Shown here piece by piece: positions 1 through 6,674 of a stretch of 7,299 bases of DNA (positions are counted from its first letter, which is position 1; every line of letters starts with the position of its first letter). The stretch spans positions 1 to 7,299 of the forward strand of contig JAQICQ010000061.1 of assembly GCA_027858455.1 (NCBI GenBank). Reading direction: 5' to 3'. Both the position numbers and the translations under genes were made by a program. This DNA comes from Elusimicrobiota bacterium. GTDB lineage: Bacteria > CG03 > SLGR01 > JAGXOG01. The notes under the pieces are model-generated. The model was not told where the DNA came from and ran no database searches. It saw only the letters and a list, made by a program, of their open reading frames with translations.

Positions 1-2
1 AT

Positions 3-1427
3 CTTATATTCCTGTTCGGGGTCTATCTCCATTTCCTCCCCGTCTTTATCTTTTACAATAACATTGAGAACTCTTTTGCCTTTCGGCATTGACTCGTTAT
101 ATATCATTTTAAGTCCGGATATCTGCAATTTAGAATATTCCTGGGATGCGCTCTGTTCAAGAAGTTCCCTTACCTGCTTTCCGGTAAGCTTCATGGTAAC
201 TAAAGTATTCCCGAATGGAGAAAGTTTCCAGATATCCCTTACAGCAACATCACCTTTGGGAATATCATCCCTTATACCTCCGGAATTTTGAAAAGCAAAA
301 TCGCTCTCTGTCTCCTCCCTCATTAAATCCGTCTGCCAGTTTCCGAGCGCCAGCTCGCCGTGTTTTCTTTCTTCCCCTGAAAGGTTCTTTGAAAGCCGGC
401 CGATCGAGCGTCCTATTACTTTTCCCATTTCGCCGCTGATATCTTTCATCCTGATTTTTATCATATCTTCTATGCGTTTATCCGGCTTAAAATCTTTAAT
501 ATAAAGCGGCGTCATGCTCTCTTTATAGGTAAGTACTTTTTTTTCGGCCGAACTGTAATAAAGAGTAATTCTCCCTGCATATTTAAAATTACTTCCGGGC
601 TGTGATACTAAAACATTGTTATTAATTATAGGTTTTTTAACCGGAATATGAGAATGGCCGCTTAAGATAAGATCAACCCCTGAAATGTTTTCTGTAAGCT
701 TAATGTCTTTCCCGGAATACTTTTTCTCGGAATACTTTTTCTCGGAAGAGCCTTTTTCTCTAGCGTTATATGAAATACCTCTGTGCGAAAGTAAAACAAT
801 AATATCCGTATCGTCTTTAATCTCTTCTACGCTTTTGGATATGGCAGGCACAGGGTCAACAAATTCAAGGCCCTTTATATTCTCCTTCATAGATATATCA
901 GCCATATCTTCGGTAATTACCCCAATAATACCTATGCGAAGACCGTTTAAATTATATATTGCTCGGGAGGTGAGATATTCAGGGACAAGGCCGGTCTCGG
1001 TTTCTAATATATTTGCTCCGAGAATAGGAAAATCGGCAACTTGAGTTAAATTTCTTAAAGTGTCTCGGCCAAGGTCAAAATCATGATTGCCGGCAGCCGC
1101 TGCGCTGTAACCGAGGACATTCATAATATCTATTACAAGTTTGCCTTTGCTTAATATTCCCTCGGGTGTGCCCTGGAACATATCCCCCGAATCGGTAAGC
1201 ATATACGGAACATTAATCTCCGACAGATATCCCCCCAGAACCGCCAGCCCACCTATTTTAGGATGGCCTTCTGTTTCATAATCCACGGAAGGAAGCACAT
1301 TACCATGACCGTCGGAGGTATAGACTATATCAAACCGTCTTACATTACTGTTAAAATAATATAGGTACGAACCCGCGGCTATTGCCACAAATCCGAAAAA
1401 CAAAAGTAATCTTTTAAAATATCTCAT
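3..1427 (-). CDS. 5'-nucleotidase / UshA-type metallophosphoesterase, C-terminus cut by window edge
   Basis: This protein probably hydrolyses phosphate from nucleotides or related phosphoesters outside the cytoplasm, using a two-metal centre. The reading frame stays open to the left edge, so 475 N-terminal residues are visible. Residues 7-25 are hydrophobic after a basic start (MRYFKR), which fits a signal peptide or uncleaved anchor; no lipobox Cys is seen. The calcineurin-like domain (about 32-290) has all expected metal ligands: D39 and H41, D82 in DSGD, N114 in GNHDFD, H215, and H258/H260 in GHSH. The C-terminal nucleotidase domain (about 335 onward) shows NSGGIR (381-386) and PFGN (404-407), which form the substrate pocket in the family. 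An in-frame TAA two codons upstream makes the ATG at 1425-1427 the first plausible start. The exact substrate cannot be read from the sequence. A short SEKKY repeat (228-238) sits in a loop between metal motifs. The family assignment is secure. Confidence 0.93.
   Translation of the reverse strand, partial: MRYFKRLLLFFGFVAIAAGSYLYYFNSNVRRFDIVYTSDGHGNVLPSVDYETEGHPKIGGLAVLGGYLSEINVPYMLTDSGDMFQGTPEGILSKGKLVIDIMNVLGYSAAAAGNHDFDLGRDTLRNLTQVADFPILGANILETETGLVPEYLTSRAIYNLNGLRIGIIGVITEDMADISMKENIKGLEFVDPVPAISKSVEEIKDDTDIIVLLSHRGISYNAREKGSSEKKYSEKKYSGKDIKLTENISGVDLILSGHSHIPVKKPIINNNVLVSQPGSNFKYAGRITLYYSSAEKKVLTYKESMTPLYIKDFKPDKRIEDMIKIRMKDISGEMGKVIGRSIGRLSKNLSGEERKHGELALGNWQTDLMREETESDFAFQNSGGIRDDIPKGDVAVRDIWKLSPFGNTLVTMKLTGKQVRELLEQSASQEYSKLQISGLKMIYNESMPKGKRVLNVIVKDKDGEEMEIDPEQEYK
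706..750 (-). repeat. 15-nt in-frame tandem repeat inside the nucleotidase
   Basis: There are three head-to-tail 15-nt units (706-720, 721-735, 736-750). On the plus strand they read as variants of tttttctcggaatac. They encode SEKKY, SEKKY and a degenerate SGKD-type unit, at residues of about 226-240. They lie between the H215 motif and the GHSH motif, where homologues usually have a surface loop, so they probably do not disturb catalysis. Confidence 0.8.
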
Positions 1428-1443
1428 AATTTATAATCTAATT

Positions 1444-1448
1444 CTCCT
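1444..1448 (-). promoter_or_regulatory. AGGAG ribosome binding site candidate for the nucleotidase, unusually distant
   Basis: On the minus strand AGGAG occurs 16 nt before the nucleotidase ATG, further than the usual 5-10 nt. No better site is closer, and the in-frame TAA just upstream of the ATG excludes an earlier start. The predicted transcription start lies at or beside this AGGAG, so it may not be fully present in the message. Confidence 0.4.
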
Positions 1449-1453
1449 GCTAC

Positions 1454-1482
1454 ATTATATTTTACTCTTTAATTATTGTCAA
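1454..1482 (-). promoter_or_regulatory. Exact consensus sigma70 promoter for the nucleotidase gene
   Basis: On the minus strand TTGACA (1477-1482) is followed by 17 nt and TATAAT (1454-1459), which is the full sigma70 consensus with ideal spacing. The -35 box begins 4 nt after the rho stop codon. Transcription would start near 1447, giving a leader of about 20 nt before the ATG at 1427. It gives the nucleotidase a promoter independent of the polA-coaE-rho unit. The match is seen directly; activity is inferred. Confidence 0.85.
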
Positions 1483-1486
1483 AAAA

Positions 1487-2761
1487 TTATTGAAATTTCC
1501 CCACATCATTTGCTTCCATAAGTTTAAGGAATTCTTTATTTGATTCCGTAGATTTCATTTTCTGAACTATAAGCTCCATCGCTTCTACCATGCCGAGCGA
1601 ATTTAGTATCTTTCTTAATATCCACACTTTTGTAATCTCGTCTTGGGTAAGCAAAAGCTCTTCTTTTCTGGTTCCCGAACGGAAGATATCAATAGCCGGA
1701 AATACCCGCTTATCAACCAATTTGCGGTCAAGGTTTACTTCCATATTTCCTGTACCCTTAAACTCTTCAAATATAACATCGTCCATACGGCTGCCTGTAT
1801 CTATAAGGGCCGTAGCCATAACGGTAAGACTGCCTCCATTGTCTATATTTCTTGCCGTACCAAAAAATCTTTTGGGTTTTTGCAGCGCATTTGAATCCAC
1901 TCCGCCGGTTAAAACCCTGCCGGAGGACGGCGCGACCGAGTTATAGGCCCGGGCCAGGCGGGTAATTGAATCCATAAGTATCACTACATCTTTTTTATGT
2001 TCGGTAAGCCTCTTTGCCTTCTCTATTACCATCTCCGCGACTTTAACATGCCGACGGGCAGGCTCGTCAAAAGTAGAGCTGACCACCTCACCCTTCACCG
2101 ACCTTTCCATATCCGTAACCTCTTCGGGCCTTTCCCCTACCAGCAGGACTATCAAAGTAACTTCGGGATGCGATGTGGTTATCGCATTGGCAAGTTTCTG
2201 AAGTATTATAGTCTTTCCTGCCCGGGGCGGTGACACTATAAGCCCTCTCTGACCTTTACCTATTGGTGTCAAAATATCCATAACCCTCATTTCTATTTCG
2301 TCTTTTGTGGTCTCAAGCTGTAATCTCTCCTGCGGATAAATAGGAGTTAACTGGTCAAACTTTGTCCTCCCTCTTATAATAGAAGGGTCGGCTCCGTTTA
2401 CTGCCTCAACTTTTAAAAGCGCGTGATAACTTTCCCCTTTTTTGGGTGTCCTGACCTCTCCGTAAACACGATCGCCGTTACGAAGCAAAAACTTTGTTAT
2501 CTGGGAGGGAGAAATATATATGTCGTCCGGGCCGGTTATGTAATTATTGGTGCTGGCCCTTAAAAAACCAAAACCATCGGGAAGTGTTTCCAAAACCCCT
2601 TCCATATATTTTTTATCCGTACATTCCTTCCGGTGATACCCTTTCTGCACCGCCTCAACAAGTTCTTCTTTTTTAAAGTCATTGATGTTTTCTACTTTGT
2701 ACTTTTTCGCCATAGACTTTAGTTCTTTAACTGTTTTTTCTTCAAGTTCAGAAATTCTCAT
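1487..2761 (-). CDS. rho: Transcription termination factor Rho
   Basis: Rho is a homohexameric RNA-dependent ATPase/helicase that loads on nascent unstructured RNA and dissociates stalled or untranslated transcription complexes. The 424 residues match the usual length (E. coli 419) and align nearly without gaps. Residues 1-47 form the Rho_N helical domain. Residues about 51-120 are the cold-shock-like primary RNA-binding domain (GFGFLR at 63-68, GPDDIYISPSQI at 77-88). The ATPase domain has the Walker A loop GLIVSPPRAGKT (173-184), catalytic E210 in GERPEEVT, Walker B ending at D264 (VVILMDS), the Q-loop VLTGGVDSNAL (283-293), the R-loop around S324-R325, and the arginine finger R365 in RSGTRKEELL. 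The Lys usually found before AGKT in E. coli is Arg180 here, a conservative change. The ATG lies inside the 3' end of coaE (14-nt overlap) with AGGAGAGGG upstream, so translation is probably coupled to coaE. The C-terminal extension past E. coli Rho is only a few residues. Confidence 0.99.
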   Translation of the reverse strand: MRISELEEKTVKELKSMAKKYKVENINDFKKEELVEAVQKGYHRKECTDKKYMEGVLETLPDGFGFLRASTNNYITGPDDIYISPSQITKFLLRNGDRVYGEVRTPKKGESYHALLKVEAVNGADPSIIRGRTKFDQLTPIYPQERLQLETTKDEIEMRVMDILTPIGKGQRGLIVSPPRAGKTIILQKLANAITTSHPEVTLIVLLVGERPEEVTDMERSVKGEVVSSTFDEPARRHVKVAEMVIEKAKRLTEHKKDVVILMDSITRLARAYNSVAPSSGRVLTGGVDSNALQKPKRFFGTARNIDNGGSLTVMATALIDTGSRMDDVIFEEFKGTGNMEVNLDRKLVDKRVFPAIDIFRSGTRKEELLLTQDEITKVWILRKILNSLGMVEAMELIVQKMKSTESNKEFLKLMEANDVGKFQ

Positions 2762-3362
2762 ACTTTTCCCTCTCCTTTATTCTTTTTATTATTTTTTCTA
2801 TGTCCACTTTTGTCTTTTTAATATCTTTACCTGTATCTACCGTATAATCCGCTCTTCTCTTTTTTTCCTCCTGGTCCAACTGCATTGAAAGCCACAGAAG
2901 GGCTTCCTTCTTATCCGAATTAAGCTTTTTCTTTATTCTTTCTATAAGTATATCCTGGGAAGCATAGGTGCTGACAATAATATCAAATATATTCTCCCAG
3001 CCCGCTTCAAAAAGAAGCGGAACTTCGGCAGCAGCCGGAGATATGCCTTCAGATTCCCAGACAGAAAATATCTTTTCTATCTCTGTTCTCACCAAAGGAT
3101 GTATAATATCTTCCAGCTTTTTTTTAAAATCAGAATCTTTTAATATATCTTCCCTTAACTTTCCGGTATCTATTTCCCTGTCATTTTTGATATATTTACC
3201 CGGCCACGCGCTTCTTATTTGCTGCCATACTACATTGCCGGGGCTTCTAAGGCTGTTTACTATATCATCAGCGGAGACAACCGGGACGCCGATGTCTGTA
3301 AATATTTTAGAGACCGCGCTTTTTCCCGACCCCATGCTTCCGGTTATTCCTATTTTTATCAT
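2748..3362 (-). CDS. coaE: Dephospho-CoA kinase
   Basis: CoaE is a cytoplasmic P-loop kinase that phosphorylates the ribose 3'-hydroxyl of dephospho-CoA with ATP, the last step of coenzyme A synthesis. The 204 residues match the family length of about 200. Visible motifs are the P-loop GITGSMGSGKS (5-15), the substrate-site segment VVSADDI (28-34), the CoA-domain HPLV (about 88-91), EVPLLFEAGW (about 113-122), and the lid region ending in Q-x-D-Q-E-E-K-K-R-R-A-D. The family's DAD signature reads SAD here: D32, equivalent to E. coli Asp33 (the proposed catalytic base), is kept, while the first Asp is Ser30. The ATG is 2 nt after the polA stop with no good Shine-Dalgarno sequence, so translation probably depends on ribosomes finishing polA. 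The 3' end overlaps rho by 14 nt. The C-terminus is rich in Lys and Glu. Confidence 0.97.
   Translation of the reverse strand: MIKIGITGSMGSGKSAVSKIFTDIGVPVVSADDIVNSLRSPGNVVWQQIRSAWPGKYIKNDREIDTGKLREDILKDSDFKKKLEDIIHPLVRTEIEKIFSVWESEGISPAAAEVPLLFEAGWENIFDIIVSTYASQDILIERIKKKLNSDKKEALLWLSMQLDQEEKKRRADYTVDTGKDIKKTKVDIEKIIKRIKEREKYENF
2768..2776 (-). promoter_or_regulatory. Ribosome binding site of rho, inside coaE
   Basis: On the minus strand AGGAGAGGG lies 6-10 nt before the rho ATG and falls within the coding sequence of coaE. It fixes the rho start at 2759-2761 and supports coupled translation across the 14-nt overlap. Confidence 0.75.
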
Positions 3363-3364
3363 AT

Positions 3365-6046
3365 CTAATCCAGTTCTTTTAAATTCCGGCCGGTCTTAAA
3401 ATCAACTACAACCGGCACCTTTAATTTGACCGAATTTTCCATCAGGGCCTTGATCTTTAATTTAGCTTTATCTGATTTCTCTTCGGGAACCTCAAATATA
3501 AGCTCGTCGTGTATCTGCAGGAGCAGTTTTACCTCCTGCTCGTTGAAACTATAGGTTTCGTTTAAATTTCCCATGGCTATCTTTATAATATCAGCCGAGC
3601 TGCCCTGTATGGGGGTATTTATGGCCATCCTTTCCGACATTGTCCGCCGCATATGATTAGAAGAATTAATTTCCGGAAGATATCTTTTCCGGTTAAATAT
3701 AGTCTCTACATACCCCCCCTTTTTTGCCTCCTCAACTATATTTTCCATGTATTCTTTTACCCCGGGAAACTGCTTAAAATATTTATCAATAAAATCTTCA
3801 GCTTCTTCCTTGCTCATATCTATCCGATTAGATAACCCCCATGATGACATCCCGTAAACTATTCCGAAATTTATTGCTTTTGCATTTTTCCTTAATTCCG
3901 GAGTAACTTTAGTTTTTTTTATGCCGTATATCTTTGCCGCGGTCTGGCTGTGTATATCCTCGTCATTTTTAAAACTGCCGATTAAATTTTCATCACCGGA
4001 TATGTGAGCAAGCGCCCTTAAATCTATCTGAGAATAATCAGCGCTGATAAATACTTTTCCCGGCGCGGCAATAAATGCTTTTCTTATAAGAGTCCCTTCT
4101 TCAGACCTTACGGGAATATTCTGCAAATTCGGATCGCTGGACGAAAGACGCCCTGTCTGAGTTCCGGTAATATTAAAAGTTGTATGAAGCCGTGAAGTAT
4201 CTTTATCCGCCATATCTTTTATCGGCTCTATATAAGTTGAAACCAACTTTCTTAATTTCCTGTACTCAATTACCTTTGCCGGGAGAGGATGGCTTGACGA
4301 CAGTTTTTTAAGCACGGACGCAGATGTCGAATATCCTGTCTTAGTCTTTTTTCCCGGTTTCAACTCAAGTTTTTTAAATAAAATCTCCGAAAGCTGTTTG
4401 GGAGAATCTATATTAAATTGCCGCCCGGAAAGTTCAAATATATCTTTGCTTAAACTGCTTAACTTTTTATTAAATGCCTTCTCGGAATCTTTTAATTCCT
4501 CTATATCTATCATTATACCGGTCAATTCCATCTCAGCCAGAATTTTAACAAGCGGCATCTCGGTCTCTTTAAAAAGCCGGTACTGGCCGCGGGTTTTCAT
4601 CTTTGTAAGCATTATCTTTTTTAAGCCCTCAACCGCCGACAAACGGCCGGATACAATTTCGGCTATCCCGGGTATTTCTTTTTGTTCGGCGTCCTCCGGG
4701 ATATCATTAGGCGCCCAGCCCAGATGGCGCGAGCTTATATTTTTAAGGCTCTTTATCCCGGTTTTTGAAGTCAGTATATAGTCCGCCGTTATTACATCAA
4801 AATCAAGTTTATTAAATTTTAGGCCTTCTCCCTTAAAGAAACGATAAATCCTTTTTAAATCATACCCCCCTATCTTAATGCCACTGCTGTATTTGCCGTC
4901 TTTTAAGAGTTCCTTTATATCCCCCCATTTCATCTGCCCGCCCGCGCCTAAATAGCTGTGTCCTACCGGAATATATATAATTTTTGCGCCTTTACAGTAA
5001 AATCCCAGGCCGGTAAGGTTATCCGCCGAATCTTTTAATCCTCCACCGGATTTTCCTCCGAATCCTCCCCCGAATTTTCCTGCGAAAAGAACCTCAACTT
5101 CCATAGACCCTCTTTTAGAAGCAAAGTCAAGGTACTCTTTAATACGGGCGCTATCTTTTACAATCTCGTATTCTACATCCTCTTTTAAATTATCGGTCTC
5201 TATCCAGTCCGAAATTAAACTCATGAAATTTAGTTTTCGAAGTTCATTTTTAAGTTTCGCCGAATCAGGCCCCTTCCACAAACAATCGTCCGGATCTACG
5301 GGCAAATCAATATTATCTATTAAATCCACAAGTCTCTTTGTTAAGATACAGTCTTTTTTATATTCTGCCAGTTTATCTTTTGTGCTCTCTTTTAGATCAT
5401 CAAGGTTTTTATATATTTCTTCAACAGAGTTATGTTTTTTCAAGAGTTTTTTAGCAGTTACAGGACCTATCCCTCTTACCCCGGGAAGGTTATCCGATTT
5501 GTCTCCTATAAGAGCAAGGTAGTCAACTATCTGACCGGGGGATACCTCATATTGTTCTTTAACGGTTTTAACATCGTACTTTATATCCTTCATACCGTTT
5601 TGGACAGAAATATTGTCATTTACAAGCTGAAGCGCATCCTTATCGCCTGTAACTATAACCACCCTGATATCCCGGTCGGAGGCTTCGCGCGCCAAAGAAG
5701 CAATTGTATCATCGGCCTCGTATCCCTCATAAGCCAGATGTTTTATATTTAAAGCATCAAGCAGCTTCTTTATTTTGGGGAACTGTTCAATAAGTTCGCT
5801 ATCTGTTTTTTTTCTGTGTGATTTATATTCCGCATACTCTTTATGCCGGAAAGTCGGCCCTTTATGGTCAAATGCTACAAATACATATTCGGGCCGCTCC
5901 TTATTTATTATTTTCCTGAGCATTTTCATAAATCCAAATACCGCATTGACCAGAGCGCCGGAACCGTCGGTAAGTCTGGGCAGCGCATGATATGCTCTGT
6001 GCATATAAGAATTTCCGTCTACTAATATAATTTTTTTCTTTGTCAT
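3365..6046 (-). CDS. polA: DNA polymerase I, probably without proofreading
   Basis: Pol I fills gaps and removes RNA primers in lagging-strand synthesis and excision repair. Its 893 residues compare with 928 in E. coli and about 880 in Bacillus. Residues 1-290 form the 5'-3' nuclease: ILVDGNSY (D10), VAFD (60), GYEADD (108-113), TGDKDALQLV, and GDKSDNLPGVRGIGP (181-195). Residues about 291-490 are the 3'-5' exonuclease fold, with weak motifs: E-V-E at 316-318, D396, and L469/E473 where Tyr and Asp are expected, so proofreading is probably lost. A Gly-rich repeat sits at 322-337. The polymerase domain (about 491-893) has TGRLSSSDPNLQNIPVR (631-647), motif A with D670, motif B R719-K723-F727-Y731, and motif C H846-D847-E848. 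The steric-gate Glu is Asp675. An in-frame TAA directly before the ATG fixes the start. No Shine-Dalgarno sequence is visible. The gene leads the polA-coaE-rho unit. Confidence 0.99.
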   Translation of the reverse strand: MTKKKIILVDGNSYMHRAYHALPRLTDGSGALVNAVFGFMKMLRKIINKERPEYVFVAFDHKGPTFRHKEYAEYKSHRKKTDSELIEQFPKIKKLLDALNIKHLAYEGYEADDTIASLAREASDRDIRVVIVTGDKDALQLVNDNISVQNGMKDIKYDVKTVKEQYEVSPGQIVDYLALIGDKSDNLPGVRGIGPVTAKKLLKKHNSVEEIYKNLDDLKESTKDKLAEYKKDCILTKRLVDLIDNIDLPVDPDDCLWKGPDSAKLKNELRKLNFMSLISDWIETDNLKEDVEYEIVKDSARIKEYLDFASKRGSMEVEVLFAGKFGGGFGGKSGGGLKDSADNLTGLGFYCKGAKIIYIPVGHSYLGAGGQMKWGDIKELLKDGKYSSGIKIGGYDLKRIYRFFKGEGLKFNKLDFDVITADYILTSKTGIKSLKNISSRHLGWAPNDIPEDAEQKEIPGIAEIVSGRLSAVEGLKKIMLTKMKTRGQYRLFKETEMPLVKILAEMELTGIMIDIEELKDSEKAFNKKLSSLSKDIFELSGRQFNIDSPKQLSEILFKKLELKPGKKTKTGYSTSASVLKKLSSSHPLPAKVIEYRKLRKLVSTYIEPIKDMADKDTSRLHTTFNITGTQTGRLSSSDPNLQNIPVRSEEGTLIRKAFIAAPGKVFISADYSQIDLRALAHISGDENLIGSFKNDEDIHSQTAAKIYGIKKTKVTPELRKNAKAINFGIVYGMSSWGLSNRIDMSKEEAEDFIDKYFKQFPGVKEYMENIVEEAKKGGYVETIFNRKRYLPEINSSNHMRRTMSERMAINTPIQGSSADIIKIAMGNLNETYSFNEQEVKLLLQIHDELIFEVPEEKSDKAKLKIKALMENSVKLKVPVVVDFKTGRNLKELD
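5036..5083 (-). repeat. 12-nt degenerate repeat encoding a Gly-rich insert in Pol I
   Basis: Four 12-nt units encode the four-residue blocks AGKF, GGGF, GGKS and GGGL (residues 322-337). They lie just after the first exonuclease motif of the degenerate 3'-5' exonuclease domain. The block is flexible low-complexity sequence not found in the E. coli enzyme at this place. Confidence 0.7.
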
Positions 6047-6170
6047 TTATTTAATTAATCAACATAACTGTTATGTTGTTTTATTTCAGTATATAAAAAT
6101 AAAGTCGCCGCAGAATACTTTTTAAATGGTGATTAACGGCTTTTTAGATTTTCATACTTTTGGGAATGAT
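6047..6170 (-). other. AT-rich polA leader
   Basis: This stretch between the predicted start of transcription and the polA ATG holds the 19-bp palindrome and an AT-rich approach to the start codon, with no Shine-Dalgarno sequence. I see no riboswitch class, tRNA or intrinsic terminator in it. A 9-nt inverted pair (6086-6094 with 6169-6177) is present, but its outer arm largely precedes the predicted start, so it is unlikely to fold in the message. Confidence 0.45.
6060..6078. promoter_or_regulatory. Perfect 19-bp palindrome upstream of polA, candidate operator
   Basis: Half-site CAACATAAC is repeated exactly inverted around a single central base at 6069. It lies 13 bp upstream of the polA ATG and downstream of the predicted promoter. 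A one-base loop cannot form in RNA, and the arms are AT-rich without a U-run, so a dimeric DNA-binding repressor is more likely than a terminator. It does not match the common LexA box types (CTGT-N8-ACAG or GAAC-N4-GTTC). The cognate regulator is unknown. Confidence 0.6.
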
Positions 6171-6176
6171 ATACTG

Positions 6177-6205
6177 ATTTTACAATTATAAAGTTCCCGT
6201 GTCAA
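6177..6205 (-). promoter_or_regulatory. Near-consensus sigma70 promoter for polA-coaE-rho
   Basis: On the minus strand TTGACA (6200-6205) is followed by 17 nt and TAAAAT (6177-6182), one mismatch from consensus. The smpB stop codon TGA lies inside the -35 box. A TATAAT at 6185-6190 is an alternative -10 but has no properly spaced -35. Transcription would start near 6170, leaving a leader of about 120 nt before polA. A further isolated TATACT (6088-6093) lacks a -35 and is weaker evidence for a second start. Confidence 0.7.
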
Positions 6206-6645
6206 ATATACTTCTTACGCTCTCTGTCCATTTCCCTTTCCGTGACCCTGCGCCTTAAGGTATCTCTTTTATCTTTTTTGGTCTTTCCCCTGGCTACTCC
6301 CAGCTTAACTTTTGCCCAGCCTCTTTTAAAATATATTTTAAGGGGCACCAGCGTCACCCCCTTGTTTTCTATCTTTTTCTTTAAAAGTTTTATCTCTTTC
6401 TTTTTTAAGAGAAGTTTTCTGTCTCTTTTGGGGTTATAATCTTCGTCGGAAGACTGCTTATACGGATTAATATGGGTATTTAGAAGATAGGCCTCGTTAT
6501 TAATTATTTTCGCATAACTGTGTTTGATATCCACCCTGTTATCCCTCATGGATTTAACTTCAGCGCCGGTAAGTTTTATTCCGGCTTCAATTTCATCTAT
6601 TATTTCATACTGATAATAAGCTTTACGATTTTTAGCTACAGCCAT
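6202..6645 (-). CDS. smpB: SsrA-binding protein SmpB
   Basis: SmpB binds tmRNA and places it in the ribosome to rescue complexes stalled on mRNAs lacking a stop codon. The 147 residues fit the family (about 145-160). The OB-fold core shows KNRKAYYQYEI (5-15), AGIKLTGAEVKSMR (21-34), the NTHINPY segment (57-62), RDRKLLL (74-80), and GWAKVKLGVARGK (109-121). The basic C-terminal tail carries DKR (125-127) and continues to the end; in the family it becomes helical in the mRNA channel. The residue before DKR, His136 in E. coli, is Lys124 here. GGGGAGGGG ends 7 nt before the ATG, a strong ribosome binding site that fixes the start. The gene follows the DUF4340-like gene by 29 nt and is probably cotranscribed with it. 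No ssrA gene is visible in the window. Confidence 0.98.
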   Translation of the reverse strand: MAVAKNRKAYYQYEIIDEIEAGIKLTGAEVKSMRDNRVDIKHSYAKIINNEAYLLNTHINPYKQSSDEDYNPKRDRKLLLKKKEIKLLKKKIENKGVTLVPLKIYFKRGWAKVKLGVARGKTKKDKRDTLRRRVTEREMDRERKKYI

Positions 6646-6652
6646 ACTTTAA

Positions 6653-6661
6653 CCCCTCCCC
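6653..6661 (-). promoter_or_regulatory. Strong ribosome binding site of smpB
   Basis: On the minus strand GGGGAGGGG lies 7 nt before the smpB ATG, at ideal spacing. This is the strongest Shine-Dalgarno sequence in the window, in contrast with polA, which has none. Confidence 0.8.
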
Positions 6662-6674
6662 GTGACTTTCTCTT

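Noticed and set aside
685..1044. Plus-strand open frames opposite the nucleotidase
   Set aside because: They are antisense shadows of a gene with complete family motifs. The same holds for the plus-strand frames opposite rho, coaE, polA, smpB and the DUF4340-like gene.
1428..1486. Intrinsic terminator after rho
   Set aside because: No GC-rich hairpin followed by a U-run is present; the sequence is explained by a promoter.
6053..6075. Mini-ORFs in the polA leader (ATG-TTG-ATT-AAT-TAA here, and ATG-AAA-ATC-TAA further upstream)
   Set aside because: Both have four codons or fewer and no Shine-Dalgarno sequence; they are expected by chance in AT-rich DNA.
6088..6093. TATACT as a second -10 box for polA
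   Set aside because: No acceptable -35 lies 16-18 nt upstream, and the promoter at 6177-6205 is far better.
6086..6177. 9-nt inverted pair TCAGTATAT / ATATACTGA flanking the polA leader
   Set aside because: The outer arm lies at or before the predicted transcription start, the loop is 74 nt, and such a pair can occur by chance in AT-rich DNA.
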